This document shows positions 10,172 to 20,480 of a stretch of DNA of 25,189 nucleotides, piece after piece; position 1 is the stretch's first letter; the number at the start of each line of letters is the position of its first letter. Below the pieces are notes generated by a model that saw only the letters and a program-made list of their open reading frames with translations, did not search any database and was not told the DNA's origin. A program made the position numbers and the translations under genes. Origin of the DNA: Pigoraptor chileana (Eukaryota > Opisthokonta > Filasterea); the NCBI GenBank assembly GCA_943704495.1, contig CALSCR010002908.1:1-25189 (forward strand), in the 5' to 3' direction.

Positions 10172-12255
10172 ATGGCGTGAGTTGCTGGTCTTGCGACGCT
10201 GATGATCTGATTATGTCAACACTGCATACTTCGAAGGTGCACACAGCAAGAGTGTACCAAGTTGCACTTGCGCATACTCTCACTTGGTTGTGCTTGTTGC
10301 TTAAAATGCCGGAGCTGCAGGGAGCAGGCCATTGGCGGCGCACGCATCCAAGTACTCACATACGACAATGCAAAGAAGACCTGGGCGCCGGCGGGTGCAA
10401 TGGGGTTCAGCCGCGTCGATATTTATCACAATGCAGTGCAAGGGTCCTACCGCATGGTTGGACGTCACGAACACGACATGACACATGTGAGCACGCTGAA
10501 TGCTGAGTGGCCGCTACGTTTCTTAATTACTTTGTGTGGCTCGCCGAATGATTACATTAACGACGAGCTGACGCACTGCCGCCTGTTTGGCTCCTCTCGA
10601 GCAGATCACCATCAATTCGAGTATATTCAAAACTTCGCAGTTCCGTAAAGCAACAGACGTGTTTGCCCATTGGCAAGACCCGCGTTGTGTGTATGGACTC
10701 AAATTTCAGACAAAGGAGGAGGCAGATGGCTTTTCGGAACTCATGCAGTATGCGATTGAGGCGCAAGCAGGTCAGTGGACGGCTGGTTGTGTGACGGCGT
10801 GCACTTTGGCTTTCGTTCCGGGCGTGCGTGTTTGTTGTATCTCTGCTTTGTAGTGTGGTACTTGGCATGCCCAAGTCCTTCATCGCTTTGTTCGTGGACT
10901 CCATTTTGTGCTGATGCGAGTTTTGTCTTTGTTTTTTCGGCCATTCCGCTTCACAGCGGCACCAGCGACAGCAGTGTCCCCGCCTCCCCCTTTGGTTCAG
11001 GTGGGTGGACCAATCGGCCATTCGCATTGCAGCCCCACTCTCCGCATACACATGCCTCTCCATCTGCCTTACTTCCCGCGCATACACATTCTTCTCCATC
11101 TGCTCACTCCCCGCGCATACACATACTTCTCCATCTGCTCCCCTCCCCGCGCATACGCATTCCTCTCCATCTGCCCCCTGCATTATATTCCTCTTCATAT
11201 GTTTTTCCTCCGTTCGTGCTTGTGCCATGTGACGCATGAAACGCTTTCAATGGTCTTTCGATTGTCGTCTGTTGCATGGCACTTATTGTCAGGAAAATTG
11301 CTCGTGTGAGCAGCGGCCTGGCTGTTCTGTTTGTATTCTGGCCTCGCATATCCCCTGGAATCCCTTTCATTCCTGAATTGTGCCTGTAATTGTTTGTACA
11401 ACAGCCGACCAAGCCGATAAATACCACGCCCATCAAAGCGCCAGGTGAGCTTTGCGCCACCAGTGAACCTCGCGTCTACTCTGTTGCCCCACAGAGTGGA
11501 ATACTGATTCTTGTGTGTGCATATTTACCGTTTGCTTTCCCCAATTTGACCGCCTGCGCTATCACTCCTTAGATGCCCCGGCAGTGCAGCCTCCATTGGC
11601 CTCCGCAGCTGGTGAGCGTCCCACTTTCGTCACTCCCATCCTTTTAGCATGTCATCTGGTTGCAATGCACATCACAAGTCCCTCTAATCAAAGGTTAGGT
11701 TAGGCTTGCCATACTCCATGGTTTGACAAATGTGCGCACACCGCCACTGTAGACGATTACGACGACAATTCGGCTGCGGCCCCAAATTCACTCCAGGCAC
11801 AGCTCGCAGCTGCCAAACTCAGAAAATCATCCGCCGCGGTGAGTGACTGTAGTCTTTTGAATTACTTTTGTGCGATATCGCAGTGGCACACTCGTGGGGT
11901 CTGACCCGCATTATTCCACGCCTGGATCCGCTGCGTGGCCGCACAGCCCGCACCGCAGTTTGACGACAGAATGCTCAGCGCCAGCGCCTCGGGATCGTTT
12001 GCCGGAGGTACGGTGTCGAGTGCTGGAAGTGGCGCCGGCGGTAATATGATGGGTGATTTGGCCGCACGCCTTGCCAAGCGCCGCACGGACCCACCCGCGC
12101 CCTCGCCTCCTGCCGTTGTGTCTGCGCCCGCACCCGCACCCGCCCCGGTTGTCGATCCACCTGTTGTGGATGCACCAAAGCTCGCTTCTTTGAATAATGC
12201 TCTCAAACCGAGAGCTCAAGGTATTCTCTTGCCGCACACACACAAACACACATAC

Positions 12256-12289
<34 letters not shown>

Positions 12290-13237
12290 TGTATGGGCTT
12301 TAATGAGTCAGCGCTGAGCGTACGATGTGCAATATTATGTGTCAACTAACACTCCAGTTTGTTTGTCGTCGACTGTCCATTAGCCCCGCCTGTAGCCACG
12401 CCCGTAAAGCCTTCTGAGGGTATGTCCATTCGAGCTTTGCGCCTTCGCTTTCCTCAATTTTAACCACCTGTGCTGCTGTCCGCCTGGAAATTTCCTGTGG
12501 GAGTGTGAAATCTGATGGCCTATGTGTCTGATACGTTCTGTAGCTGTCATTCAACGGCGACTCTCATCGTCGGCTACCTCCACGCCCGCACACACCCCTG
12601 GGCGAGCGGCTCAGCAGTCTGTCTACTCACCTGCTGCAGAAGGTGGGTGGATGCACCGGACGCAACTCTTTATTGTCGTGTTATATTGTGTGATGCATCT
12701 CTTTGTTCATGTGTTCGTCTCTCTGTCATTTTTTCGTTCTTGTGCAGAGCCGAGTGCCCACTTCACATCGCAGGCACCTAGCGCCTCCAGCTCACCTATG
12801 TCCATGTCGCTGGGGGCTAAGGCGCTCTCGCAACAGCGACGACCAACCGAACTCTCAGGCGATTTCCTGCGCCTTAAGAACGAACTGGAAGAAAGCTTCC
12901 GTTTGCAGCTCGAGGTGTTCAAGGAGGATATCATTCAAGGTGCGTTTGTTTTGAGACTCGTACTGTTCAATTGTCTCTGTCCGTGTCGTCTTGATGTGTG
13001 CGAGGACGTCTTGGTAGATTTTATGACCGCTTGCTCTCTCTCTCTCTCTCTCGCTCTCTCTCTCTCTCTGAAAGGATAGACTTCCAATCCGTGTAAGTGG
13101 GTTGGCTGCGCTGATCTCTTTTTGCACTAATGCCGACGGAAGGTCGTTAGAGTGCCTCGCACTCACTGCTGTATCGCCTTTCCTGATGTATTTGGACTGT
13201 CATTGCAGCTGTAATTGCAAGGCTAGACGCCCGCTAA
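10172..13237 (+). CDS. Ena/VASP family actin regulator, 12 exons
   Basis: Model: join(10172-10176, 10321-10486, 10605-10770, 10957-11000, 11405-11444, 11573-11611, 11753-11838, 11947-12220, 12384-12419, 12544-12642, 12748-12939, 13209-13237); 391 residues, like human VASP (380). All phases match. The first coding exon is only ATGGC. EVH1 domain, residues 1-112: IQVLTYDNAKKTW, GFSRVDIYHN and VYGLKFQTKEEADGF align with VASP and would bind proline-rich FPPPP-type ligands. A proline-rich linker follows (VSPPPPLVQ). EVH2 parts are all present: the G-actin-binding WH2-like motif SLQAQLAAAKLRKSS (166-180), the F-actin-binding motif MMGDLAARLAKRR (216-228) and the C-terminal tetramerisation coiled coil (about 353-391, FLRLKNELEESF then FKEDIIQAVIARL). 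The family promotes barbed-end actin elongation in filopodia and lamellipodia. An alternative acceptor 12 nt downstream in exon 8 (11959) is also in phase. The first 57 residues match VASP so well that the start is firm despite the tiny first exon. Confidence 0.94.
11043..11178. repeat. Minisatellite, about 36-bp unit x 4, in Ena/VASP intron 4
   Basis: Four copies starting with CGCATACNCAT and containing CTCCATCTGC, at 11043, 11079, 11114 and 11150 (spacing 36, 35, 36). They lie inside the gene's longest intron (11001-11404). Open frames through this stretch (His/Ser/Pro-rich) are repeat artefacts and not exons, because the flanking exons join in phase without it. Confidence 0.85.
12234..12290. 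repeat. (CA)n microsatellite in Ena/VASP intron 8
   Basis: Imperfect CA/ACAT tract starting 14 nt after the donor site of exon 8. It is one of several intronic dinucleotide repeats in this window and is likely length-polymorphic. Confidence 0.9.
13032..13070. repeat. (CT)n microsatellite in Ena/VASP intron 11
   Basis: CT repeat interrupted by a single CG step, in the middle of the 269-nt last intron. It could act as a pyrimidine tract, but the used acceptor (AG at 13207-13208) lies about 140 nt downstream. Confidence 0.9.
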
Positions 13238-13936
13238 TCGAATCGATTCGAGCGCACAATGCGAGCCTGTGCTGGTCTGACTTTCGAGTGAGGCAGACGA
13301 GTCTGGACTGGTTTGCTTTAGTCGCCGTAAATAAAAAGATTGAATGATAATGGCTGATATTAAAGATTCAAACGGAGTTATTTTAAGCTTTAAGAGAACC
13401 GCATTATTTTGAGAGCCATGGAGGCCGACATGTAATCCATTGGCAATGCCCGCGCCTGCCTGAAGTCCACATGCAGTGGGACGCACCGCGCTGAGTTCTC
13501 TCCGCAACATCCGATGTGCACGGCGCGGATTCATGATAAGATGAGTACGCAGCCACTTGAGCTTTTGGTCGAGCCTTAGCTTTCGATGAACAGCAATCGG
13601 TTACTAACATGACAAAGTTAACGCAATCAACGCAGTTCCACCGCTTAATTTACTCTGAACTACAGAGCACGGGAGGGGTGCCGATGGTCATGCCGACCGT
13701 CAGCATTTCGCATTCCCAAACGCTGTGCAATGAATAGCTGGATCCAATAATTTGAGTTGTCGTTCCAATCTGATTTGCGTAATTATTCAAATAATTATCA
13801 CAGTTCAGTGCTTTCAACACAGTAACCTTGTCTCAGTGACACCCAGGACAGGGCGGGGCAGAATATCACACCTCCTTACCTACTGTCGGATTACTCGACA
13901 TACATTTTTAACTGCATTTAATGACAAGGTCCGCAT
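13238..13936. other. Convergent intergenic spacer
   Basis: About 700 bp between the stop codons of the Ena/VASP and SET/MYND genes. It should contain both 3' untranslated regions. Short open frames on both strands have no domain signature. I saw no repeat, RNA gene or mobile-element remnant. Confidence 0.5.
13330..13335 (+). terminator. Candidate poly(A) signal of Ena/VASP gene
   Basis: AATAAA 92 nt after the stop codon, in A-rich sequence (GTAAATAAAAAG). Position and context fit a canonical 3'-end signal. Confidence 0.55.
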
Positions 13937-15518
13937 TCATTTCAGTGATTCACAGTTCTGTAGAGACGATTCCCCAACATCCCCGCACACCGAGCAGAAT
14001 TTTCCAACATGGCCGTCAGTGGTTGAGCTATACACCACACCACCGCACCCGACGGCGTTCGCATGGGCGAGGCTGCCGGTTGTTGCACCCGCTGGATGCC
14101 CGGCTCGCAGGCAATCAGACGAGCTGTAGTCGTCGGTACCAGTCGGCGGTAAAGCCGCAGGTGACCGCAGGTGAGCTCGTGATCTCATAAAGAGGACGTC
14201 TGCCTCGCACCCGTCACCTCCACGACATCGTTCACACCCGCACTCAAATCGGTACATTTCCAACAGCTTGGAGTTGCGAGCATCGCATGAGTCCGTCACC
14301 TGGACATACGAAAGGCAAATTTCGTCGCCGGCCATAATCGGTGCTGTGGCGCGGAACATAACCATGCGACCACGCACAAGTTTCACGGCGTTTGGGACGC
14401 AGCTGTGGTTAAAGTAAGAGGCAAAAGGGAAGAGTCCGTATGCATACATCTCGCCGTCCCTGTCCCAGAATCCAAACGAGTTGCACTCCTCACGGCACAC
14501 AACGGCAGCGAGGGATGCGGGCGAATCGAGCACCCTCCCGACAAACCCACTCAGCGGTACCGCTGATGGGGCATACTTGGGCACGGCTTCGCGTTTGTAA
14601 GCTGGATCTATTGAGCATGGCGGCCGCACCCGCAATGCGCACGAATGCACGACAGGATGCATTCGTCCCCAGCAGATACACTCGATGGCAAAGAGCGATG
14701 GATCGCCCGCCAAGTGAAGCAGGTCATCCAGCAACGGCTGTGGCGCGTCAGCCAACACAGATGCATAAGCGGCGGCGTTCTTGTCGGCGTGCGGCACAGG
14801 AGGCAGCACGGCGCTTGCTTGGTCGACACCGGTGATCATGGACGCGGCGAGGGACACGAGAAATCGCAGGCGCGTCTCAAATCCAGTAATGTCCTCACCC
14901 TCGCGGGCCTCATCTTCGTCAGCCTGCTTCTCGGCCCGGGAGATGAATTCGGCAAGCTGTCGAAGGGCAGCACATTCGGCGCCGTGGCGTGCAACTTCGA
15001 CAGGAGCTTCTTTGCACACAGATGAGCAGTATGCGACCATCTTACAAGTGTCGCACAAGATCGGGAGCTTGCGTCGGTGCGTGAAGGACATGCAGCACAC
15101 GCAGACGTGCCTGGGAACGAAGACGGAATCCAGGAGAAATAAACGGTCCGCAAAAAAAGACTAATCGCAAGGACGCCGGGGCATTACATTGCAGTGCGGG
15201 GTTTACACAGATATACAATATCAACATGCCGGCGTTGCTGTCAATATGCGCTGCTGTCAATGCGCATCGGGGCGTTGGCTGTGATTCTCGTGTAATTCCC
15301 GATAATGGCAGGCGGTACTGTCAGTTAGAACATAGCTGTTACAACCCGATGACGCACCTGTACCACGCATGAGGAATGCCTATTGCGGCTGGCTTAGCGT
15401 ACATAATTGTCTCGCCGGGTGCAAAGGCCCTGGCCGCAAACAGCCCGCGGCCTCGCGCATCGTCTGTTTCGCACACGCGCACGTCGTACGGGCCCAGCCG
15501 CACATCGCATGTCTTCAT
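13937..15518 (-). CDS. SMYD-type SET/MYND protein (probable lysine methyltransferase), 2 exons
   Basis: Model on the minus strand: 15518-15358 and 15110-13937; 444 residues, phase 2 junction. Exon 1 carries the N-terminal half of the split SET domain (RGRGLFAARAFAPGE, the S-adenosylmethionine-binding GxG type motif). Exon 2 begins with the MYND zinc finger, CVCC then CDTCKMVAYCSSVC and a later HGAEC (residues about 57-100). After a 120-residue helical spacer come the catalytic SET motifs NHSCVPNA (288-295) and GDEICLSY (315-322), and the post-SET Cys cluster CGCERC (344-349). These are the residues SMYD proteins use to methylate lysines on histones and other proteins. The C-terminus has a possible zinc ribbon (CGG then CSVCG) and stops, with no room for the TPR-like domain of animal SMYD1-5. 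The substrate is unknown. The gene is head-to-head with LSM12. Confidence 0.88.
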
Positions 15519-15897
15519 CCGACTCAGTTAATCACGCGGGGTGCTCAGGGTCAGGACGGAGCAGTAGTACTTATAGACACATGGCAGCGTCGTTTCCACT
15601 ATTCGACCCATGCGACACGCGGTGAGATGGCACGGTCGACTTTTATCCCTTCTGCCGGACGGCTCAGATGACAGGTCGGTCAGTCACGTGCCGTGCCTGG
15701 TCAGGCTAGGGTTGGACTGCTAGGGTTGGTGATCGCCCGGTGCTCCTGCCGGCCGACTGACCGTCCCGCGACACAACACCTGACACTTTTTCCACAACTA
15801 TTGTGTTCATACATCCATTTGCCACCATTTGTTGTCTCTGTCTCTCGCGTGTGCTGTGTTGTTTGGACGCACACCGTCCAACACAGTGCGGAGGGAG
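15519..15897. promoter_or_regulatory. Divergent promoter region, SET/MYND / LSM12, with telo-box-like repeats
   Basis: The 379 bp between start codons holds TCACGTG (15684-15690) and two exact copies of GCTAGGGTTGG (15705-15715 and 15719-15729). The TAGGGTT core resembles the plant telo-box found in promoters of translation-related genes; a similar role here is inference. A pyrimidine-rich stretch follows towards the LSM12 start. Confidence 0.45.
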
Positions 15898-17158
15898 ATG
15901 GCTGCGCTAGCACATGTGGTCGGAGCGCGGCTGACATTGGTGACGCATCTCGACGAGCGCATTGAGGGCGAGCTGTTTGCGTACGACAAAGACACGGGTT
16001 TCGTTGTCATGAGTATCCGCACCCTCTTTCCCCTTTTTTATTCTTTTTGTTCTTGATAGAATGTTAGAAATTTCCCTTTTGCATTCGGAGCCTTGGCCTT
16101 ATTAATCTGCGTCGTATTTCGAAATTTTGACAAGGACTGCTTTTCCTGTTTGTGCCACCCATTCCTGCATTTGCGTCACACTGTATCTGCCTTGCTTCCC
16201 GTGCCATCTCTCTCTTCTTGGTGATGCGCTGTTTCCGCTTTTGTTCTTCCTTGACCTTCTCCGAAACCCCAATTGCTATTCCTCCACTGCACACACACAC
16301 CCGCACACACACACGCTCTCTCTTTCCATCTTTCTCTATTCTCCTTTTGCACAACGCATGATCGCACTCCAGAATGCCCTATCGCCAACGAGCCCCGTAA
16401 AGCCAACTTTCGTATGATAAAACAGACGCACGTGAAGGAGATCTGCGTCATCGGAAGCTCCCCCGCGTCCGCGCAGCCGCTGCCCCGCCTCAGCACAACC
16501 AAGCTGGAGGCGCGATGCGAGACAGTCCTGAACCAGAAGGGGCGGCTTATTGGCACAAACGTAACGGCGGAGGCGCAGGATATATTCGATGCCCTGCAGC
16601 GGACGTGAGTGTGGCAAACTGAGCGTGTCCCCTGTAAATAACAATGCTTCTGTTTCCGCATCCTGTCATCACCGACGGTCATTGTGTGCCTGTTGTCTCA
16701 GTGGGCTAATTTACATTGTTTTTTGGTGCGATTTTCACTCGAATTATTGTGCCATTCCTCACTTTTGCTTTGATCTCCTTCCTTCGATTTTGCATCGCCC
16801 CGCTCGCATGTTGATGATGATCGGCAGGCTTCCGTGCCATTGGAACGGCGCCGATATTGTTGTGCTGGACGAAGTGCACATCTCGCCACCGTACACCGTT
16901 GCCGCGTGCAAACACCACCGAGGGGCGGAGGCGGCGTATGCGCGCGTCAAGAAAGTGGTGGGTGAGGCTGCTCATCAGTGGGGTTGTCGTCGAGTGAGAG
17001 TTCCAATGGATGGCCGGTTGTGCTGCGCATGCGATGCAGTAATGCGTTAGAAGGATGCTCTCATCATCGCTAACTTGATTTAATCGCCTTTTCGCATTCG
17101 TTGTTGTTGCCTCATGCAGCTCGAGGGTGAGCGCAAGCGCCTAGGGCTGTCGAAATGA
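15898..17158 (+). CDS. LSM12: LSM12-like RNA-binding protein, 4 exons
   Basis: Model: join(15898-16012, 16373-16604, 16828-16957, 17120-17158); 171 residues (human LSM12 is 195). Phases 1, 2 and 0 match at the junctions. The N-terminal Lsm fold reads IEGELFAYDKDTGFVVMKCP, parallel to GEVVAFDYQSKMLALKCP in the human protein, and the KCP is created exactly at the first splice junction. The C-terminal anticodon-binding-like (AD) domain has the family pattern: LEARCETVLNQKG, AQDIFDALQRT, CHWNGADIVVLDEVHISPPY (human [20 protein letters not shown]) and AYARVKKV. LSM12 works with ataxin-2 in translation and RNA regulation in animals and yeast; that role is carried over by homology. The 360-nt first intron contains a CA microsatellite and a CT-rich tract. 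The start codon follows GGAG and opens directly on the Lsm fold; an in-frame upstream extension exists but is not conserved. Confidence 0.93.
16288..16315. repeat. (CA)n microsatellite in LSM12 intron 1
   Basis: Interrupted CA tract followed by CTCTCTCT, about 60 nt before the acceptor of exon 2. It probably overlaps the polypyrimidine/branch-point region. Confidence 0.85.
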
Positions 17159-17514
17159 TGGCAATACTGAGCATTGAACACGAGAAATCCGAAGCGCACC
17201 CACATGTGCATGTACATGTGTTTCTCGCATACGAACTGTAAGGCATGCATGAGTCAGACAGCACACTGCAGGGCTGGCTAGCCATGGCCACTAATAGCGA
17301 TCGCGGACCTCAGGAACAAGTGAAAACAGCATCTCATTATGTCCATAGCAGTGGTATGTTACTCCCGACTCACATGGTCGCATGTAGAGGCTGCGGAAGC
17401 GGTTGGCTCCAACGGAGTGTTTGACCCGGGTACCTGCATGATGTTTGCTATAGCGAACAACCGGAAAGAAAGAAGCCAAAGTGTGTCTGCTGGTGGGGAG
17501 TGCAAGCGGCCAAG

Positions 17515-17545
17515 GTAGGGTTAGGTTAGGGTTAGAGTAGGCTAA
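17515..17545 (+). repeat. Interstitial telomere-like repeat (TTAGGG orientation)
   Basis: Reads TAGGGTTAGGTTAGGGTTAG followed by AGTAGGCTAAG. The motif is in the orientation opposite to the terminal TAACCC array. It is degenerate and short, so it may be an ancient insertion during break repair, or a telo-box-like protein-binding site. Confidence 0.8.
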
Positions 17546-17718
17546 GCAACGGACACACTTTACCCACCGATTGACCAATGGGAATGCGCGGATGGATTAG
17601 GCATTTATTTTCACCGACGGATTCCCATACATAGCCGATAGTGAGCGCCTCGCAATGGACAATTTATTTTGATTGTTTTGATGTCTCCACTCTATGTCAC
17701 GCGACATACAACCTAACG

Positions 17719-17758
17719 AGACACACACACATACACGCACACACACACACACACACTC
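17719..17758. repeat. (CA)n microsatellite upstream of the dikinase gene
   Basis: ACACACACATACACGC then a pure CA run. It sits about 140 bp before the start codon, in promoter or leader sequence. Confidence 0.9.
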
Positions 17759-17895
17759 ACAATGACGATCATGTTCCTTCTGCCGCAGCTGCATGCACCA
17801 TTCCATTGGTGTTAAGTATGCGCTGTCATACACCCGAGAAGGAGTGCTCATTTTGACGGTAACTGTCAATCGACCCGAACGACACGAAGCGAAAA

Positions 17896-20449
17896 ATGAC
17901 AGAGGGACAGCGATTTTTCCTTGACTTCAAGGTGATTATGGCTTTTGTGTTTCATCCATGAATCCGCTTTGGACGCCCTGATTGTTGTGCGGAATATTTA
18001 CTAATTGAGTCGTATGTGTGTTATGTGTGGTGCATCCAATCTGTGGTGCCTGGGGACAATTACTCCATGCTCTGTTGCGTGTGCATGCCTGTCCGCTTAA
18101 TATCCGCACATTGGCATCGGGTTGCAGGATGCCGAGAGCGACCTCAAGAAGCTTGGTGGTGGCAAGGCAGCCAACATGTGGCGCCTCACCAGCCTCGACT
18201 TTTGCACTGTGCCGGACTGGTTCTGCGTCTCAACCGATGCCTTCATGCACTTTATCGAGGTACAGAATCCTTTGCGTTTGTGTAGTGTTGGGCGTGCGGG
18301 TGTCGGTATTGAAGCGAGTATCACCGTGTCTGTTGAAGCTAACACATGCCCATGCTGCTTCTTTCACAGTACAACAATCTCCAAGGGAAGCTTGTTGTGA
18401 AGGCCGGTGCAGATCTTGCGGCGTATGTCGAGGATGTCAAGGCTGCCTTCATGACGAAGTGAGTCGCACGTTGCTGTGCTTGTTGCACAATTTGCACGCT
18501 ATGTGATAAGTTGTTTCGGGATATTTGATGGCGTTTCAGTTGGTGTCCCCTTATTGTTGTGGCCATTGCCACGCCTTCGGAAATGGGCTCATCACTCCCC
18601 ACTTCCTGCTCTGTATCTGCGCCACCGCCCACTCACGCACTCACTCTCACGCATTGTGCTCTTCTCTCCATATGCAGGCCACTTCCCCCGGATCTCGAGG
18701 AGGGGCTCCGCGCGCGCCTTTCGCAACGTCCCTTCAGCGACCACCACGTGGCCGTGCGCAGCAGTGGCACCGATGAGGACTCGGGCGATCACTCGTTTGC
18801 CGGTCAGTTTGAGACATATCTCTTCCAGAAGGGCCCCGAACAGGTCATCGAGTCTCTGCGTCTTTGCTGGATCTCCTGCTACTCTGAGCGTGTCATGCAG
18901 CACAGGATCGACTGCGGCCTGCCCACGAGCGGCTCGAAGATGGCCGTCGTCGTGCAGATGATGGTCAATAGCGCAGCCTCTGGGGTTGCATTCTCGCGCC
19001 ACCCGCTCAAGGCAGTGTCGGTGGGCTGCGTCTTTGTCGAGGCGGTGTACGGACTGGGCGAGGGGCTTGTGTCCGGTGAGATTGAGCCCGACTCGTTTGA
19101 GATCATGCGCAACGACTGGAAGGTGACCAAGGAGCTTGTCGACAAGCCACATGCCATGCTGCGTGCACCGGACGGCGGCCTCATCAAGGTGCGCTGTCTG
19201 CATGTTTGTTTGTGTGCATGAGCGAGTGTGTGTGTGAGTTTGTGTGTGAGCATATTCTAAGCGTGCAAATGGACTTTTGTTGGACTTGTGTATCTAGCGC
19301 GTGACGGCTGGCTTTGTTGTATCATGAAATGGATGCCATGTGAGCATCAGCGCATGTGTCACATCCTTTCTTGTCGACTGACTCGTGCCCCTCACTCCTT
19401 TTTGACAGGCGGACGTGGCGGTGGAGAAGCAGAAGGTGCCCGCCATCAGCGATGAGCATGCCGTTCAGATCGCCAAGCTCATGGTCCAGCTTGAGGAGCG
19501 CATGGGACGGTGTGTGATTTCTCTTTGTGATTTTGTCTCTGCTCAATCGAGCATCGTGTTTTGTATCGGTGATGCACTGGTGCCTTGCGTGTCAACTGAC
19601 CTCGCGTGGCTGCCTTTCTGCATTGTTGCGGAGTGTAGAAACACGCGAAAGTGGCTTCTGAAACCTTTGTCGCCCCTCTCTCCCTCAACACACATATGCA
19701 CATACAGGCCCCAGGACTTTGAGTGGGGTATTGAAGACGATGGCAAGCTTTACTGTCTCCAGGCGCGCCCGATTGTGACGCTGCCGCCGAACCCCTTCTT
19801 TGACAACAAGGTGGGCGTCAGCTTCACCATAGTATCTGCTGCTGCTATTTGCTATTTGCTATTTGCCGTTTTGCGTTGTCATGCCAGCACCGATGAGTAT
19901 GCATTTATACCGTCCGCACGTATTCATGCACACTTAATATGTGAGTGCAGGTGCTTGGCGACTTTACGATTCTGTGGGACAACTCCAACATTGTCGAGAG
20001 CTACAGTGGCGTGACGACCCCCCTTACGTTCTCGTTTGCCTCGCTTGCATACGAGCTTGTGTACACATGTGCGCTCAGCGTGGGTGGTGTGCCCCCTGAG
20101 ATCATCAAGGAGTACAAGGTGCGGATTGTGTGTGCGTGTGTGTGTTGTGTGTATGTTCCTGTGTGCCTGCTTGTGGTCCTTTGTTGACGCTCTCGGCTCG
20201 CCCATATGATGCACATCGTGCACACTGTCAGCCGTCGAGGTCTTCATGTATGTAAGCGCTCTTGCGCTCTTCCCCAGCCATTATGTCTAATGCGTTTATA
20301 CCCCCACCCCCCCATTCGCTCCGATTGTAGCCGTATCTCAGCAACATGCTTGGTCTTGTGCGCGGCAACATCTATTACAACCTAATGAACTGGTACCGTG
20401 CCCTTTCGTGTGTCCCGATCGGAGGAGACAAGGTTCGTGCGTGTTCGTG

Positions 20450-20480
<31 letters not shown>

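Larger units (their letters stand above)
17159..17895. other. Intergenic region with interstitial telomere-like and CA repeats
   Basis: About 740 bp between the LSM12 stop codon and the dikinase start codon. It contains a degenerate TTAGGG stretch (17515-17545) and a CA repeat (17719-17758). A pyrimidine-rich sequence ending CTGCCGCAG near 17789 resembles an acceptor, so a 5' untranslated exon of the dikinase gene is possible. I found no coding exon or RNA gene. Confidence 0.5.

Noticed and set aside
10557-11237. 226-residue minus-strand open frame across Ena/VASP exons and intron
   Set aside because: It overlaps the EVH1 coding exon antisense and runs through the intronic minisatellite; no domain seen.
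17280-17480. Possible tRNA-like stretch between LSM12 and the dikinase gene
   Set aside because: No cloverleaf with matching acceptor, D and T arms could be drawn.
18592-19203. 203-residue minus-strand open frame
   Set aside because: Exact antisense of dikinase exon 4, whose plus-strand product has clear ATP-grasp motifs.
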